A stretch of DNA of 35,875 bases from Pseudonocardiales bacterium (GCA_025465385.1 JAODNG010000435.1:1-35875), one strand, 5' to 3'. Shown: positions 7,755 through 15,859, counted from the first letter of the stretch. The notes: a model not told the origin generated them from the letters alone. A program made the numbers and translations.

Positions 7755-8993
7755 CGGGTCATCCCCGGCCGAATCGGGTGGTCCGGTCGGGGATGACTGC
7801 GGACGGGGCACATGGTGCGCCGTGCCGGGTTGGCCGCTGAACGCCGGCCGTACCGAGGGCCCCAGCAACGGGGCCGTCCCGACATCCGGGGGTGGCACCT
7901 CCCTGCGGGCGACTTCCTCCGCGGCCCGCACCGCAGCCGCCACGTCCGGGTCGGTGGCGGTGTCGAACCACCCGGCAACGGCCTCGTCGTCGTCCTCTGG
8001 CCGGCTGGCGGCCACGTATTCCCGGCTTGGTTCGTACCGGAACACCCCGTCATCCCCCGGCGCCCCGAGCATCTTGGTGAACCCTTCGAGGGCCTTGCCG
8101 AAGTCGCTGGGCACGATCCAGACCTTGTTCGCATCGCCCTGGGCCATCTGCGGCAGCGTCTGCAGGTACTGATAAGCCAACAACTCCGGCGTCGGGCGAC
8201 CTTCTTTGATCGCGGCGAACACCTTCTCGATCGCCTTGGCCTGACCCTGCGCCTGCAGGTACCTCGCGGCCCGTTCGCCCTGGGCGCGCAGGATACGAGA
8301 CTGTCGCTCAGCTTCCGCGGTGAGGATCGCGGCTTGCTTGGCGCCCTCAGCGGAGAGGATAGAGGCCTGCTTCTGGCCCTCCGCGGTTTTGATCGCCGAT
8401 TCGCGCTGGCCCTCGGCAGTGAGGATGGTGGCGCGCTTCTCCCGATCTGCGCGCATCTGCTTCTCCATCGAGTCCTGGATGGACGGCGGTGGGTCGATCG
8501 CCTTGAGCTCGACGCGCCCTACCCGGATCCCCCACCGCCCGGTCGCCTCGTCGAGCACTCCGGACAGCTGCCCGTTGATGAAATCGCGGGAGGTCAGGGT
8601 GTCCTCAAGACTCATCCCACCGACGACGTTTCGCAGCGTGGTGGTGGCCAGCTGCTCGACTGCCGCGATGTAGTTGGAGATTTCGTATACCGCGTCCTTC
8701 GGGTTGGTCACCTGGAAGTACACGACGGTGTCGATGTCCACTGTCAGGTTGTCCTTAGTGATCACCGATTGCGGCGGGAAGGACACCACCTGCTCGCGCA
8801 GATCGATCCGGTCCCGGATCCGGTCGATGAACGGCACCAGGAAGTTCAGGCCGGGGGTGAACGTACCGCGGTAGCGGCCGAGCCGCTCGACGACCGCAGC
8901 GGACGCCTGCGGAATCACCACCACGGACTTGACAACGGTGGCGACGATCGCCAGCACGATCACCGCTATCACCACGAGCAGAGCAACGCTCAT
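7740..8993 (-). CDS. SPFH/stomatin-like membrane protease-associated protein (Band 7)
   Basis: 417 residues. A single N-terminal membrane anchor (about residues 3-26) is followed by the Band 7/SPFH domain: VVIPQASAAVVERLGRYRGT, LNFLVPFIDRI, and the characteristic IGxR-type segment WGIRVGRVELKAIDPP. Then comes a long alpha-helical, heptad-like region with repeated AEGQ/SAEGAKQ units (about 190-250), typical of stomatin oligomerisation. The C-terminal 110 residues are Pro/Ala/Asp-rich and probably disordered. It corresponds in position and family to Rv1488. Stomatins form large membrane rings and, with NfeD partners, organise microdomains. Start ATG 8993 overlaps the NfeD stop (ATGA), so the pair is translationally coupled. 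Confidence 0.93.
   Translation of the reverse strand: MSVALLVVIAVIVLAIVATVVKSVVVIPQASAAVVERLGRYRGTFTPGLNFLVPFIDRIRDRIDLREQVVSFPPQSVITKDNLTVDIDTVVYFQVTNPKDAVYEISNYIAAVEQLATTTLRNVVGGMSLEDTLTSRDFINGQLSGVLDEATGRWGIRVGRVELKAIDPPPSIQDSMEKQMRADREKRATILTAEGQRESAIKTAEGQKQASILSAEGAKQAAILTAEAERQSRILRAQGERAARYLQAQGQAKAIEKVFAAIKEGRPTPELLAYQYLQTLPQMAQGDANKVWIVPSDFGKALEGFTKMLGAPGDDGVFRYEPSREYVAASRPEDDDEAVAGWFDTATDPDVAAAVRAAEEVARREVPPPDVGTAPLLGPSVRPAFSGQPGTAHHVPRPQSSPTGPPDSAGDDPLAEQ
7758..7797 (+). terminator. Hairpin after the amidase gene, lying inside the stomatin coding end
   Basis: GTCATCCCCG (7758-7767) pairs perfectly with CGGGGATGAC (7788-7797), 3 bases after the amidase TAA. The loop of 20 bases can pair partly. 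It lies within the last codons of the opposite-strand stomatin gene, so it can end rightward transcripts while being translated on the other strand. No T-run follows. Confidence 0.5.
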
Positions 8994-9418
8994 GAAGGCT
9001 CCCCCAAAACGACGGCAGTGGCGCCGGAGATGGACATCACCGTCACCGCGTGGCCGGGCTCCAGCACCTCGGTCTCGTCGAACGCCCGCGCGGACCAGAA
9101 CTCCCCGCGCAACTTGATCTTGCCGCCGCGCGCGTCAACGGTGCTCACCACAATCGCCCTATCGCCGATCAATGCCTCGACGTTAGTCAGCACGTGGGCG
9201 GTATACAGCCGGCGCTTGAGTACTGGGCGGGCCACGGTGATCAGAGCCACCGCGGTGCCGCCGAAAGCGGCGACCTCCGCCAATGGCCCAGCGCCCAACG
9301 CCGCGAACCCTGCGGCCACCAGTGCCCCCATCCCGAACATGATCAGCACGAAGCCACTGGTCAGTACCTCGGCAGCGATCAGTAGCAGCCCCACAACGAG
9401 CCACACGACAGCGGCCAT
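8990..9418 (-). CDS. NfeD-like membrane protein, stomatin partner
   Basis: 142 residues with two close N-terminal membrane helices (WLVVGLLLIAAEVLTSGFVL and FAALGAG... to VALITVARPVL). A C-terminal soluble OB-fold domain follows, from about residue 78 (NVEALIGDRAIVVSTVD, GEFWSARAFDE, HAVTVMSI). This is the short NfeD class that lacks the ClpP-like protease domain. NfeD and stomatin genes are almost always neighbours; here they overlap by four bases. It corresponds to Rv1487 of M. tuberculosis. It likely assists assembly of stomatin-based membrane complexes. Confidence 0.92.
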   Translation of the reverse strand: MAAVVWLVVGLLLIAAEVLTSGFVLIMFGMGALVAAGFAALGAGPLAEVAAFGGTAVALITVARPVLKRRLYTAHVLTNVEALIGDRAIVVSTVDARGGKIKLRGEFWSARAFDETEVLEPGHAVTVMSISGATAVVLGEPS

Positions 9419-9475
9419 ATGCCCATCTTGACAGATCTTCGGGCTGGATTCTGCAGTGATCGTGAGCGGGTTTCG

Positions 9476-10333
9476 CTACTCGACAGTGACGAAGTCGATG
9501 AGCTGCTCGACGGCACCCAGCAGGGCCGGCTCAAGATCGCGGAAGCTATCCACGGCGCCCAGGACCCGTGCCCATCCCTGCACCGGGTCCGCGAACCCGG
9601 TCCCGTCCACCCAACCCAGCGCCCGGCACACGCCTTCCTTCCACGGCACCCCGTGCGGGACGTCAGGCCAGCCCCGGATGCGCAGCGTCGCGGGTCGCAC
9701 AGCCTGCCAGATGTCGACATAAGGGTGGCCGGTCACCAGCACGTGCGGCGAGCGCACCGCCGCCACGAGCCGGCTTTCCTTGCTACCGGCGACCAGGTGA
9801 TCGACCAGCACGCCGAGCCGGCGGTCCGGGGCGGGATCGAACTCCGCGATCCGGTCGGCCAGGTAATCCACACCGTCGAGTGGCTCCACGACCACACCGT
9901 CCACCCGTAGATCGTGGCCCCAGACCCGTTCTACAAGCTCCGCGTCGTGCTTGCCCTCCACCCAGATCCGGCTGGCGCGGGCAGTCCGGGCCCGTGTCCG
10001 CGCCACCCGAACCGACCCGGATGCTGACCGGATCACGGCCGCGGTGGGCTGCTGCGCGGGGCGGACCAGCGTGACCGGATCGCCGTCGACCAGGAACGCG
10101 GCACGTCGAAGGGGAAACGACCGGACCACACCCCGGGCATCCTGAAGTTCCACCGCGTCGCCTGCGCAGCGGAGTACCGCGCCGCAGAACCCGCTCGCGG
10201 CATCCTCCACCACCACACCCGCCTCGGCGGGCAGCTGCGGCACCTCGCGGCGTCGGCGTGGCTGCTGCAGCACGTCCGGTCCATAGCGTGCGCTACGACC
10301 CGGTGAGCTGCTCGGTAGGTCACGGGAGCGCAT
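9476..10333 (-). CDS. DUF3097 protein with Toprim-like segment
   Basis: 285 residues from ATG 10333; the frame is open to 10390, but family members start close to the RYGPDVL motif, which favours the inner start. The N-terminal third has a small beta-rich region (VVVEDAASGFCGAVLR). The middle carries RIWVEGKHDAELVERVWG followed by VVEPLDGVDYLADRIAEF and RLGVLVDHLVAGSKESRL. The acidic positions E...D.D resemble the metal-binding Toprim pattern of primases and OLD nucleases. The C-terminus (GHPYVDIWQAVRP, VPWKEGVCRALGW) is highly conserved in actinobacteria. It corresponds to Rv1486c. Cellular role is unknown; a nucleic-acid-related role is only an inference from the Toprim-like pattern. It is divergent from the gene at 10422. 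Confidence 0.88.
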   Translation of the reverse strand: MRSRDLPSSSPGRSARYGPDVLQQPRRRREVPQLPAEAGVVVEDAASGFCGAVLRCAGDAVELQDARGVVRSFPLRRAAFLVDGDPVTLVRPAQQPTAAVIRSASGSVRVARTRARTARASRIWVEGKHDAELVERVWGHDLRVDGVVVEPLDGVDYLADRIAEFDPAPDRRLGVLVDHLVAGSKESRLVAAVRSPHVLVTGHPYVDIWQAVRPATLRIRGWPDVPHGVPWKEGVCRALGWVDGTGFADPVQGWARVLGAVDSFRDLEPALLGAVEQLIDFVTVE

Positions 10334-10407
10334 GGGTTCGACGGTAACCGCGGGTCTGAATTCCACGGCGCAGCCACGCCGGGTGTGCATCTTGCGAGTC
10401 CGCGTTC

Positions 10408-10413
10408 TACGCT
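10408..10413 (+). promoter_or_regulatory. Candidate -10 element of a leaderless transcript
   Basis: TACGCT fits the actinobacterial TAnnnT -10 pattern and ends 8 bases before the GTG at 10422, where no Shine-Dalgarno is visible. This arrangement is what leaderless mRNAs show. No clear -35 was found at the expected distance. Confidence 0.4.
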
Positions 10414-10421
10414 CCTACTCC

Positions 10422-11216
10422 GTGCCATGTCCCAGCGCGACATTCACCGTGTGGGCCTCGGCCTGGCTGCACGGCTGCGCCGCCCCTGACGCTGTGATCG
10501 ACGGTCTGCACACCTGGGCGGGTCTGCACGAGGTGGTGGCTGTAGACGAGGCCACCGCACGGCAGCTTGATCTGCCCGCACCCGATGAAGTCCCGACCTC
10601 TGTGGTCGGTATGCTGGCCACGGCGCGACGGGCTGGAGCGGGCGTCGGCCAGCTGTTGTTGCCGGTGCCCGGTGACGTCCGCGGGCTGCCTCCGGAGGGA
10701 CCGCTCGCGGCAGCGGCGCTGCGCAGCGGTGAGGTCGCCGTCTTTACCGGCGCGGAACTGGCGGCGGTGCCGGACACGGTCGCCGAGGGAGTGCTTCGCT
10801 GGACGGTGTTCGCCAGTGGTCCGCTGCCCCCCGCCCCCGAACCTGAACTGCCGGATGCCGAGCATGGGCTGCGCGGCGCGGTGCGCCAGGCGGCAACGAC
10901 TCTGGTGGAGCTCGACCTGGCCCGGCACCGGCCCGGCGTGCGCGCCGAGATCGCCGAAGCCTTGGAGCTCCGGGTCCGCCCGCCATGGCCCGAGGGCACC
11001 CCGCCCCGCGCGCTACGGGTCCTCGAGCAGGCCGACGAGGTGGAGGCGATCCTGCGCGCGGCGGACACCGACAACCTCGGCGGTGCGCTGTCCGCCTCGG
11101 TGGCGGCGGCCCGTTCCGCTGCGCTGCGACCCCTGTTCACCGCGGTACGCGAAGCTCGCCGCTCCGCGGTGGCGGAAGCGGTCCGAGCCCTAACCCCCCG
11201 CGCTGGCCGTCGCTAA
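10422..11216 (+). CDS. Unrecognised protein, Ala/Leu/Arg-rich
   Basis: 264 residues from GTG 10422. The frame is open leftwards to 10332, but that would overlap the divergent DUF3097 start. Nothing matches a family I know. The N-terminal half (to about residue 150) looks globular with several Trp (VWASAWLHGC, LHTWAGLHEV, VLRWTVF) and a GVGQLLLPVPGDVRGLP stretch. The C-terminal half is helical and charged (LVELDLARHRPGVRAEIAEA, LEQADEVEAILRAADTDN, AVREARRSAVAEAVRAL). There are no membrane segments or signal peptide. The lack of a Shine-Dalgarno and the TACGCT just upstream suggest a leaderless mRNA. Its place between the conserved DUF3097 and ferrochelatase genes suggests a stable chromosomal gene, since base composition is like its neighbours. 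Confidence 0.75.
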   Translation: MPCPSATFTVWASAWLHGCAAPDAVIDGLHTWAGLHEVVAVDEATARQLDLPAPDEVPTSVVGMLATARRAGAGVGQLLLPVPGDVRGLPPEGPLAAAALRSGEVAVFTGAELAAVPDTVAEGVLRWTVFASGPLPPAPEPELPDAEHGLRGAVRQAATTLVELDLARHRPGVRAEIAEALELRVRPPWPEGTPPRALRVLEQADEVEAILRAADTDNLGGALSASVAAARSAALRPLFTAVREARRSAVAEAVRALTPRAGRR

Positions 11217-11246
11217 GCGGCCTCTCACCAGCGCGGTGAAGCCGGT

Positions 11247-11324
11247 GTCGACTTCTCGTCGACGTAAGAGCAGGCGACGGGTAAGCGCGGTCTCGCGGAT
11301 GGCTAGCGCCTAGGTGTACCACCT
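11247..11324. terminator. Two small hairpins between convergent genes (candidate bidirectional terminator)
   Basis: The 119 bases between the ends of the gene at 10422 and the ferrochelatase hold GTCGAC-ttctc-GTCGAC (11247-11263) and AGGTG-tac-CACCT (11312-11324). Both stems are perfect, 6 and 5 pairs. Their location between convergent stops suggests a shared termination zone; no T-runs are present. Confidence 0.4.
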
Positions 11325-11335
11325 GGTTTCGAGGT

Positions 11336-12376
11336 CTACCGCACCGGTTCACAACAGTGCGCCACGCAGGGCATTCCGTTGACGCCTTGACCGGCTGCCG
11401 GCACCTGCGAGCATCGGCGGGCGGGTGCGTTACGGACCTGCTCGGCGACTAGCTCCACCACCATCTCGGCGAAGCGCGGGTCGGTAGCCGGGGTGGCGGC
11501 GCGCACGAAGTCCATGCCGAGCGAGGCCGCCCGCTGCCGTGCCTCCTGATCGAGGTCCCACACCACTTCCAGGTGGTCAGAGACAAAACCGACGGGTGCC
11601 ACCACGACGCCGGGCACGCCCTGGGCATGCAGCGTGTCGAGATGGTCGATGACGTCTGGTTCGAGCCAGGGCACTTGCGGCGGCCCGGAACGGGATTGCC
11701 ACACCACGTCGTAGGAGTCCACCCCCACCGCCGCGGCGACCAGCCGGGCGGCCTCGGTGACCTGCCGGGAGTACCGGTGACCGCGCTCCGCAGCAAGCCC
11801 GGCAGCGGCGTCCGCGGCCAGGGGCACCGAATGCGCCGTGAACACCACCCGGGCGGAGGGATCGGCCTGTTCGCGTGCGGTACGCAGCGCGTCGGCGCAC
11901 GCCGCGATGAACAATGGATGATCGAAGAACTGCCTCAGCTTGACCAACTCGGGTGCCCCGGGCCCGACGGCGAGTCGGGCTCGAGCGATGTCCTCGTGGT
12001 ACTGCCGGCAACCCGAGTACCCAGCCCACGCGGAGGTGGCGAACACCACTGCGCGGCGCACCCCATCGGCTGTCATCGCTACGACGGTGTCTTCCACCAT
12101 CGGGTGCCAGTTTCGGTTCCCGAAGTACACCGGCAGGTCCAGCCCTGCGGTGGCGAGCGCTTGCTCGATTGCGATGATCAGGGTGCGGTTGCATCGGTTG
12201 ATCGGCGACACTCCCCCGAAGTGCAGGTAATGCTGCGCAACCTCATCCAAGCGCTGCGGCGGTACAACCCGGCCACGAGTGACGTTCTCCAGGAACGGCC
12301 GTACCTCGTCGGGTCCCTCGGGCCCGCCGAAGGACAACACCAGCAGCGCGTCGGTCAACGCCGAGATCTGCTGCAT
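11336..12376 (-). CDS. hemH: Ferrochelatase (actinobacterial coproporphyrin-type, CpfC/HemH)
   Basis: 346 residues from ATG 12376, two bases after the stop of the enoyl reductase gene. It inserts Fe2+ into coproporphyrin III in the Gram-positive haem route. Seen motifs: LLVLSFGGPEGPDEVRPFLE, the FGGVSPIN segment, FATSAWAGYSGCRQYHED (where monoderm homologues carry the active-site Tyr/Ser-rich loop), the conserved FTAHSVP with the metal-binding His, and GFVSDHLEVVWDLD with the catalytic acidic pair. The Cys in YSGCRQY and the C-terminal cysteines (PCVAHCCEPVR) agree with the [2Fe-2S] cluster known for actinobacterial ferrochelatases, although the C-terminal spacing is not the one I remember for M. 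tuberculosis. The frame is open further upstream but lies inside inhA. Order fabG-inhA-hemH equals Rv1483-Rv1485. Confidence 0.95.
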   Translation of the reverse strand: MQQISALTDALLVLSFGGPEGPDEVRPFLENVTRGRVVPPQRLDEVAQHYLHFGGVSPINRCNRTLIIAIEQALATAGLDLPVYFGNRNWHPMVEDTVVAMTADGVRRAVVFATSAWAGYSGCRQYHEDIARARLAVGPGAPELVKLRQFFDHPLFIAACADALRTAREQADPSARVVFTAHSVPLAADAAAGLAAERGHRYSRQVTEAARLVAAAVGVDSYDVVWQSRSGPPQVPWLEPDVIDHLDTLHAQGVPGVVVAPVGFVSDHLEVVWDLDQEARQRAASLGMDFVRAATPATDPRFAEMVVELVAEQVRNAPARRCSQVPAAGQGVNGMPCVAHCCEPVR

Positions 12377-12378
12377 AC

Positions 12379-13146
12379 CTAGACGCCGATGGCGTGGAAG
12401 CCGCCGTCGGCCCACACCATCGAGCCGGTGGTGGCAGGTAGCCAGTCGGACAGCAGCGCGCAGACCGTGCGAGCCACGGGGGTCGGATCGTCGATGTTCC
12501 AGCCCAGCGGAGCGCGACCGTTCCAAGCGTTCTCGAATGCGGCGAAGCCGGGGATGGACTTGGCCGCCAAGGTGCGCACCGGGCCGGCCGCCACCAGGTT
12601 GACCCGGACGCCGTGCGGGCCGAGGTCACGGGCGAGGTAGCGGCACACCGACTCCAGCGCCGATTTCGCGACTCCCATCCAGTCATAGGCCGGCCAGGCC
12701 TGCCGGTTGTCGAAGTCCATCCCGACGATCGAGGAACCCGAGCCCAGCAGCGGGAGGCACGCCATCGCCAGTGACTTCAGCGAGTAGGCCGAGACGTGCA
12801 GCGCGGTGGCCACGTCCTCCCACGGCGCGTTGAGGAACTCGCCTCCCAGGCAGGACGCCGGGGCGAAACCGATGGAGTGCAGCACTCCGTCCAGCCCGTC
12901 GACGTGCTCACCGAGTCGCTGCGCGAGCGAGTCCAACTGGCCCTGGTCGGCCACGTCGAGCTCCAGTACCGGAGCCGGCTGGGGAAGCCGCTGCGCGATC
13001 CGCTCCACCAGGCGCAACCGGCCGTATCCGGTGAGTACCACCTGGGCGCCCTGCTCCTGCGCCACCCGGGCCACATGAAATGCGATCGAGGCGTCAGTGA
13101 TCACACCTGTGATCAGCAGCCGCTTGCCGTCGAGCAGACCCGCCAC
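12379..13146 (-). CDS. inhA: Enoyl-ACP reductase, InhA/FabI type with short substrate loop
   Basis: 255 residues from GTG 13146 (GAGAGGA 6 bases upstream). Catalyses the NADH-dependent last reduction of each FAS II elongation cycle. Seen: GLLDGKRLLITG and the Ser20 region TDASIAFHVARVAQEQGAQ, the HSIGF motif (90-94), catalytic Tyr154 and Lys161 in PAYDWMGVAKSALES, and WLPATTGSMVWADGG near the end. Identity to M. tuberculosis InhA is obvious throughout. However, the substrate-binding loop between RTLA and the W-x-x-RAP motif has 13 residues against 23 in InhA. The long loop is what lets InhA take very long acyl chains, so this enzyme probably works on ordinary chain lengths. It lies 19 bases after fabG and two before hemH. 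Confidence 0.95.
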   Translation of the reverse strand: MAGLLDGKRLLITGVITDASIAFHVARVAQEQGAQVVLTGYGRLRLVERIAQRLPQPAPVLELDVADQGQLDSLAQRLGEHVDGLDGVLHSIGFAPASCLGGEFLNAPWEDVATALHVSAYSLKSLAMACLPLLGSGSSIVGMDFDNRQAWPAYDWMGVAKSALESVCRYLARDLGPHGVRVNLVAAGPVRTLAAKSIPGFAAFENAWNGRAPLGWNIDDPTPVARTVCALLSDWLPATTGSMVWADGGFHAIGV

Positions 13147-13165
13147 CTGTTGTCCTCTCCCCTGA

Positions 13166-13870
13166 TCAATGACCCATTCCCAGGCCGCCGTCGACCGGCA
13201 ACACCGCCCCGGTGATGTATCCGGCCGCGTCTGAAGCGAGGAAGGTGACGACCGCGGCGACCTCCTCAGGGGTAGCTTGGCGCCGCAGTGGGATCGAACT
13301 CAAAATCTCATTCCGGCGTGCTTGGTTGATGTCCGCAGTCATTTCGGTGTCGACATAGCCGGGCGCGACGACGTTCGCGGTGATCGACCGGGAACCCAGC
13401 TCACGTGCGATGGATCGGGCGACGCCGATCAGCCCCGCCTTGCTGGCCGCATAGTTCACCTGGCCGGGCGCGCCGGACAGCGCCACTACCGAGGAGATGA
13501 ACACCATCCGCCCCCACCGGGCCCGCAGCATGCTCTTGGCGGCGCGCTTGGCCACCCGGTACGCGCCGGTGAGGTTGGTGTCGAGGACCCGGGAAAACTG
13601 GTCCTCGGTCATCCGGAGCAGCAGGGTGTCGTCGGTGATCCCAGCATTGGAGACGAGCACTTCGATCGGCCCGTGCGCCTGCTCAGCCACGGCGAACGCC
13701 GCCTCCACGGCCGCGCCGTCGGTGACGTCACAGCGCACTCCGAGTACCTCGTCGGGCACGCCGGATCCGCGGTGTGTCACAGCGACTCGATCGCCCTGCT
13801 TGGCGAACGCATGAGCGATGGCCAGCCCAATACCACGGTTGCCCCCGGTGACAAGAACGGAACGGGCCAC
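13166..13870 (-). CDS. fabG: 3-oxoacyl-ACP reductase FabG (MabA-like)
   Basis: 234 residues from GTG 13870 with GGGAG five bases upstream. Short-chain dehydrogenase that reduces 3-oxoacyl-ACP with NADPH. Seen: cofactor motif TGGNRGIG (8-15), NAG at 75-77, DTNLTGAY with the structural Asn, Ser126/127 in VFISSVVALSG, and Tyr140-x3-Lys144 in NYAASKAG. The C-terminus ITGAVLPVDGGLGMGH is typical. It is the counterpart of Rv1483 (fabG1/mabA). In the same run as the VWA protein upstream (46-base gap) and inhA downstream (19 bases); the Rv1482c-like gene found before fabG1 in M. tuberculosis is absent here. Confidence 0.95.
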   Translation of the reverse strand: MARSVLVTGGNRGIGLAIAHAFAKQGDRVAVTHRGSGVPDEVLGVRCDVTDGAAVEAAFAVAEQAHGPIEVLVSNAGITDDTLLLRMTEDQFSRVLDTNLTGAYRVAKRAAKSMLRARWGRMVFISSVVALSGAPGQVNYAASKAGLIGVARSIARELGSRSITANVVAPGYVDTEMTADINQARRNEILSSIPLRRQATPEEVAAVVTFLASDAAGYITGAVLPVDGGLGMGH

Positions 13871-13916
13871 CTGTGCTCCCTACGGTCGGGCTTGTGAGGG
13901 CACGAGCCTCCCATAC

Positions 13917-14900
13917 TCAGGGCAGTCGTTGACCGATGGCTAACGCGCCCGCGGCAGCGATTATCGCGAACAGGGTGCCCGCGATCAGCCATGGCTTACT
14001 CGCGTCGGCTCGCTTGGTCTCATAGCCGATCTGCTCGCCGAGAGTGCTCACGACATCGCTGAGCTGGCCAGCGCTGGCAGCGTCGTAGAACTGGCCGCCG
14101 GACAAGTCCGCGATCCTTCGGATCGAGTCATCGTCGGCGGGAACCGGCTGGCGCTCCCCATTGATTTCCACCTGACCGTACGCAGTGCCGAAGGAGATCG
14201 CCGAAATCGGGACCTTGGCTGTGGCCGCGGCGCGAGCCGCGGTGAACCCGCCACGAGAGTCGTCGCCGTCCGGGGTCGGCACCGTCTGTTTGCCGTCGGT
14301 GAGCAGCACGATGCGCGCCGGTGGCGGTCCCTGGACATCGGGGACCACGGCGCCGAAGGCCTCGATCGAGGACAGCGCAGCGAAGATCGCCTCACCGGTG
14401 CCGGTCGCTTCGGCAAGCTTGAGGTTGTCGATGGCCCGCATCACCGAGGCCCGCTCAGTGGTCGGCGACACCAGTACGGTCGCCGAACCTGCGAACGACA
14501 CCAGCCCCAGGTTTACCCCCGGGGTGAGGTCGTGGGCGAATCTCTTCGCCTCCCGCTGCGCTGCGGCGATTCTGGTCGGTTCGATATCAGTAGCCCGCAT
14601 GGACAGCGACACGTCTATCACCAACATGACGGTCGCCCGGTTGCGTGGCACCTTCTGCTCCGCGGTGGGACCGGCCAACGCGATGGTGAACAGCACCAGG
14701 GCAGCGAGAAGCAGCGCCACCGGGAGGTGCCGGTACCAGCCCTGGCTCTTCGGCGCGACCCGTTCCAGCATGGCGAGATTGGCAAAGCGCAGCACCTGCC
14801 TACGCCGTCGGCGCTGCATCCACACGTAGCCGACCGCCAGCGCAGCGACCACCACCAGCAGCAGGAACCACAGCGGACTGGTGAAGCCGGTCAGGCTCAT
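13917..14900 (-). CDS. VWA-domain membrane protein (BatA-like, Rv1481 type)
   Basis: 327 residues from ATG 14900, which overlaps the DUF58 stop in ATGA; a longer open frame lies inside the DUF58 gene. Two N-terminal membrane helices (about 8-28 and 60-78) precede a von Willebrand A domain. Its metal site is complete: Asp96-x-Ser98-x-Ser100 (VIDVSLSM), the Thr in ATGTGEAI and the Asp in LLTDGKQT. A last helix closes the protein (LIAGTLFAIIAAAGALAIG). With MoxR and DUF58 it forms the common MoxR-VWA chaperone-like module, in which the ATPase is thought to act on partners through the VWA protein. The counterpart in M. tuberculosis is Rv1481. Confidence 0.93.
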   Translation of the reverse strand: MSLTGFTSPLWFLLLVVVAALAVGYVWMQRRRRRQVLRFANLAMLERVAPKSQGWYRHLPVALLLAALVLFTIALAGPTAEQKVPRNRATVMLVIDVSLSMRATDIEPTRIAAAQREAKRFAHDLTPGVNLGLVSFAGSATVLVSPTTERASVMRAIDNLKLAEATGTGEAIFAALSSIEAFGAVVPDVQGPPPARIVLLTDGKQTVPTPDGDDSRGGFTAARAAATAKVPISAISFGTAYGQVEINGERQPVPADDDSIRRIADLSGGQFYDAASAGQLSDVVSTLGEQIGYETKRADASKPWLIAGTLFAIIAAAGALAIGQRLP

Positions 14901-15859
14901 GTGCCACCGCCCGACCAGTGCCGCTTGCGGTTGACTGCGAAGCGAACAATGTCGGACACCCAGTCCGAGTCGGTGCGCAGCGTCAGCTGCCCAGCACCGC
15001 ATCGGCGCAGCGTCGCGGCTACCTCGTCGCGATGCGCGGCCGCTGCCGCGGCGAACTCCCGGCGCAGCAGCGGGGTGGTCACGACCTCCTTCTGCCGCCC
15101 GGTCTCTGGATCCGCGAGCACAACGGTGCCCATGTCGGGCAGCTCGAGGTCGCGTGGGTCCAGGACTTCGATCGCGATCAGGTCGTGCCGGCCGGTCAAC
15201 CCGCGAAGGGGCCGCTCCCAGTCGAACACATCCCCAGATCGTGGACCGAGGAAGTCCGAGATCACCGTGACCAGACCGCGCCGACGCGGTGGACGGCGCA
15301 GCTGCTCGAGTATTCCGGCGAGGTCTCCGCGGGTACCTTCGGTGGCGCGCGGCACCTCGGCGATCCGGCGGATCATTCCGCGGGCATGCGGCTGACCACC
15401 GCGGGCGGGTACCCGCAACACCTCGGCGCCGGTGCTCACCACAGCACCGATCCGGTTCCCACCACCCCGAGTCAGATGTGTTACGGCGGCGCAGGCGGCT
15501 ACCGCAAGCTCCCGCTTGTCACACTCCGCGGTACCGAAGTCCAGGCTGGCCGACAGATCCACGGCCAGCCACGTTTCCAGTTCACGGTCGGCGACGGTAT
15601 CGCGGATGTGCGGCTCGGTGGTGCGCGCGGTAACCGCCCAGTCCATCCGCCGGACGTCGTCGCCCGGCTGGTATCGCCTGGCCTCTCCCGGCTCGGTGCC
15701 CGGCCCCGGCACCAAGCCGAGGTGATTGCCCTGTAGCAGCCCGTCCAATCGGCGCCGCACGGTGAGCTCCAACGCGCGTAGCCCGGCCTCCATGCGCCCC
15801 TCGCGTAGCGCCGGCGGCGCCCAATGGTGCCGCTGCCCCCAGTCGTTGTGCGCAGTCAT
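14897..15859 (-). CDS. DUF58 protein (MoxR-associated)
   Basis: 320 residues. The core motif of the family is present: PGTEPGEARRYQPGDDVRRM followed by DWAVTARTTEPHIRDTV, in which the R-x-Y-x-x-GD-x-x-R-x-I/M-DW pattern is diagnostic. The second half (WLAVDLSASLDFGTAECDKR, then LVTVISDFLGPRSGD) has a degenerate VWA-like fold. There are no membrane segments. Starts 8 bases after the moxR stop and overlaps the VWA gene by four bases, so all three should be made together. Exact biochemical role is unknown for the family. The counterpart is Rv1480. Confidence 0.92.
   Translation of the reverse strand: MTAHNDWGQRHHWAPPALREGRMEAGLRALELTVRRRLDGLLQGNHLGLVPGPGTEPGEARRYQPGDDVRRMDWAVTARTTEPHIRDTVADRELETWLAVDLSASLDFGTAECDKRELAVAACAAVTHLTRGGGNRIGAVVSTGAEVLRVPARGGQPHARGMIRRIAEVPRATEGTRGDLAGILEQLRRPPRRRGLVTVISDFLGPRSGDVFDWERPLRGLTGRHDLIAIEVLDPRDLELPDMGTVVLADPETGRQKEVVTTPLLRREFAAAAAAHRDEVAATLRRCGAGQLTLRTDSDWVSDIVRFAVNRKRHWSGGGT

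Noticed and set aside
7812..9431. 539-codon open frame on the + strand
   Set aside because: It runs antisense through the stomatin and NfeD genes, which have clear families and coupled starts; its translation is His/Arg-rich with no motif.
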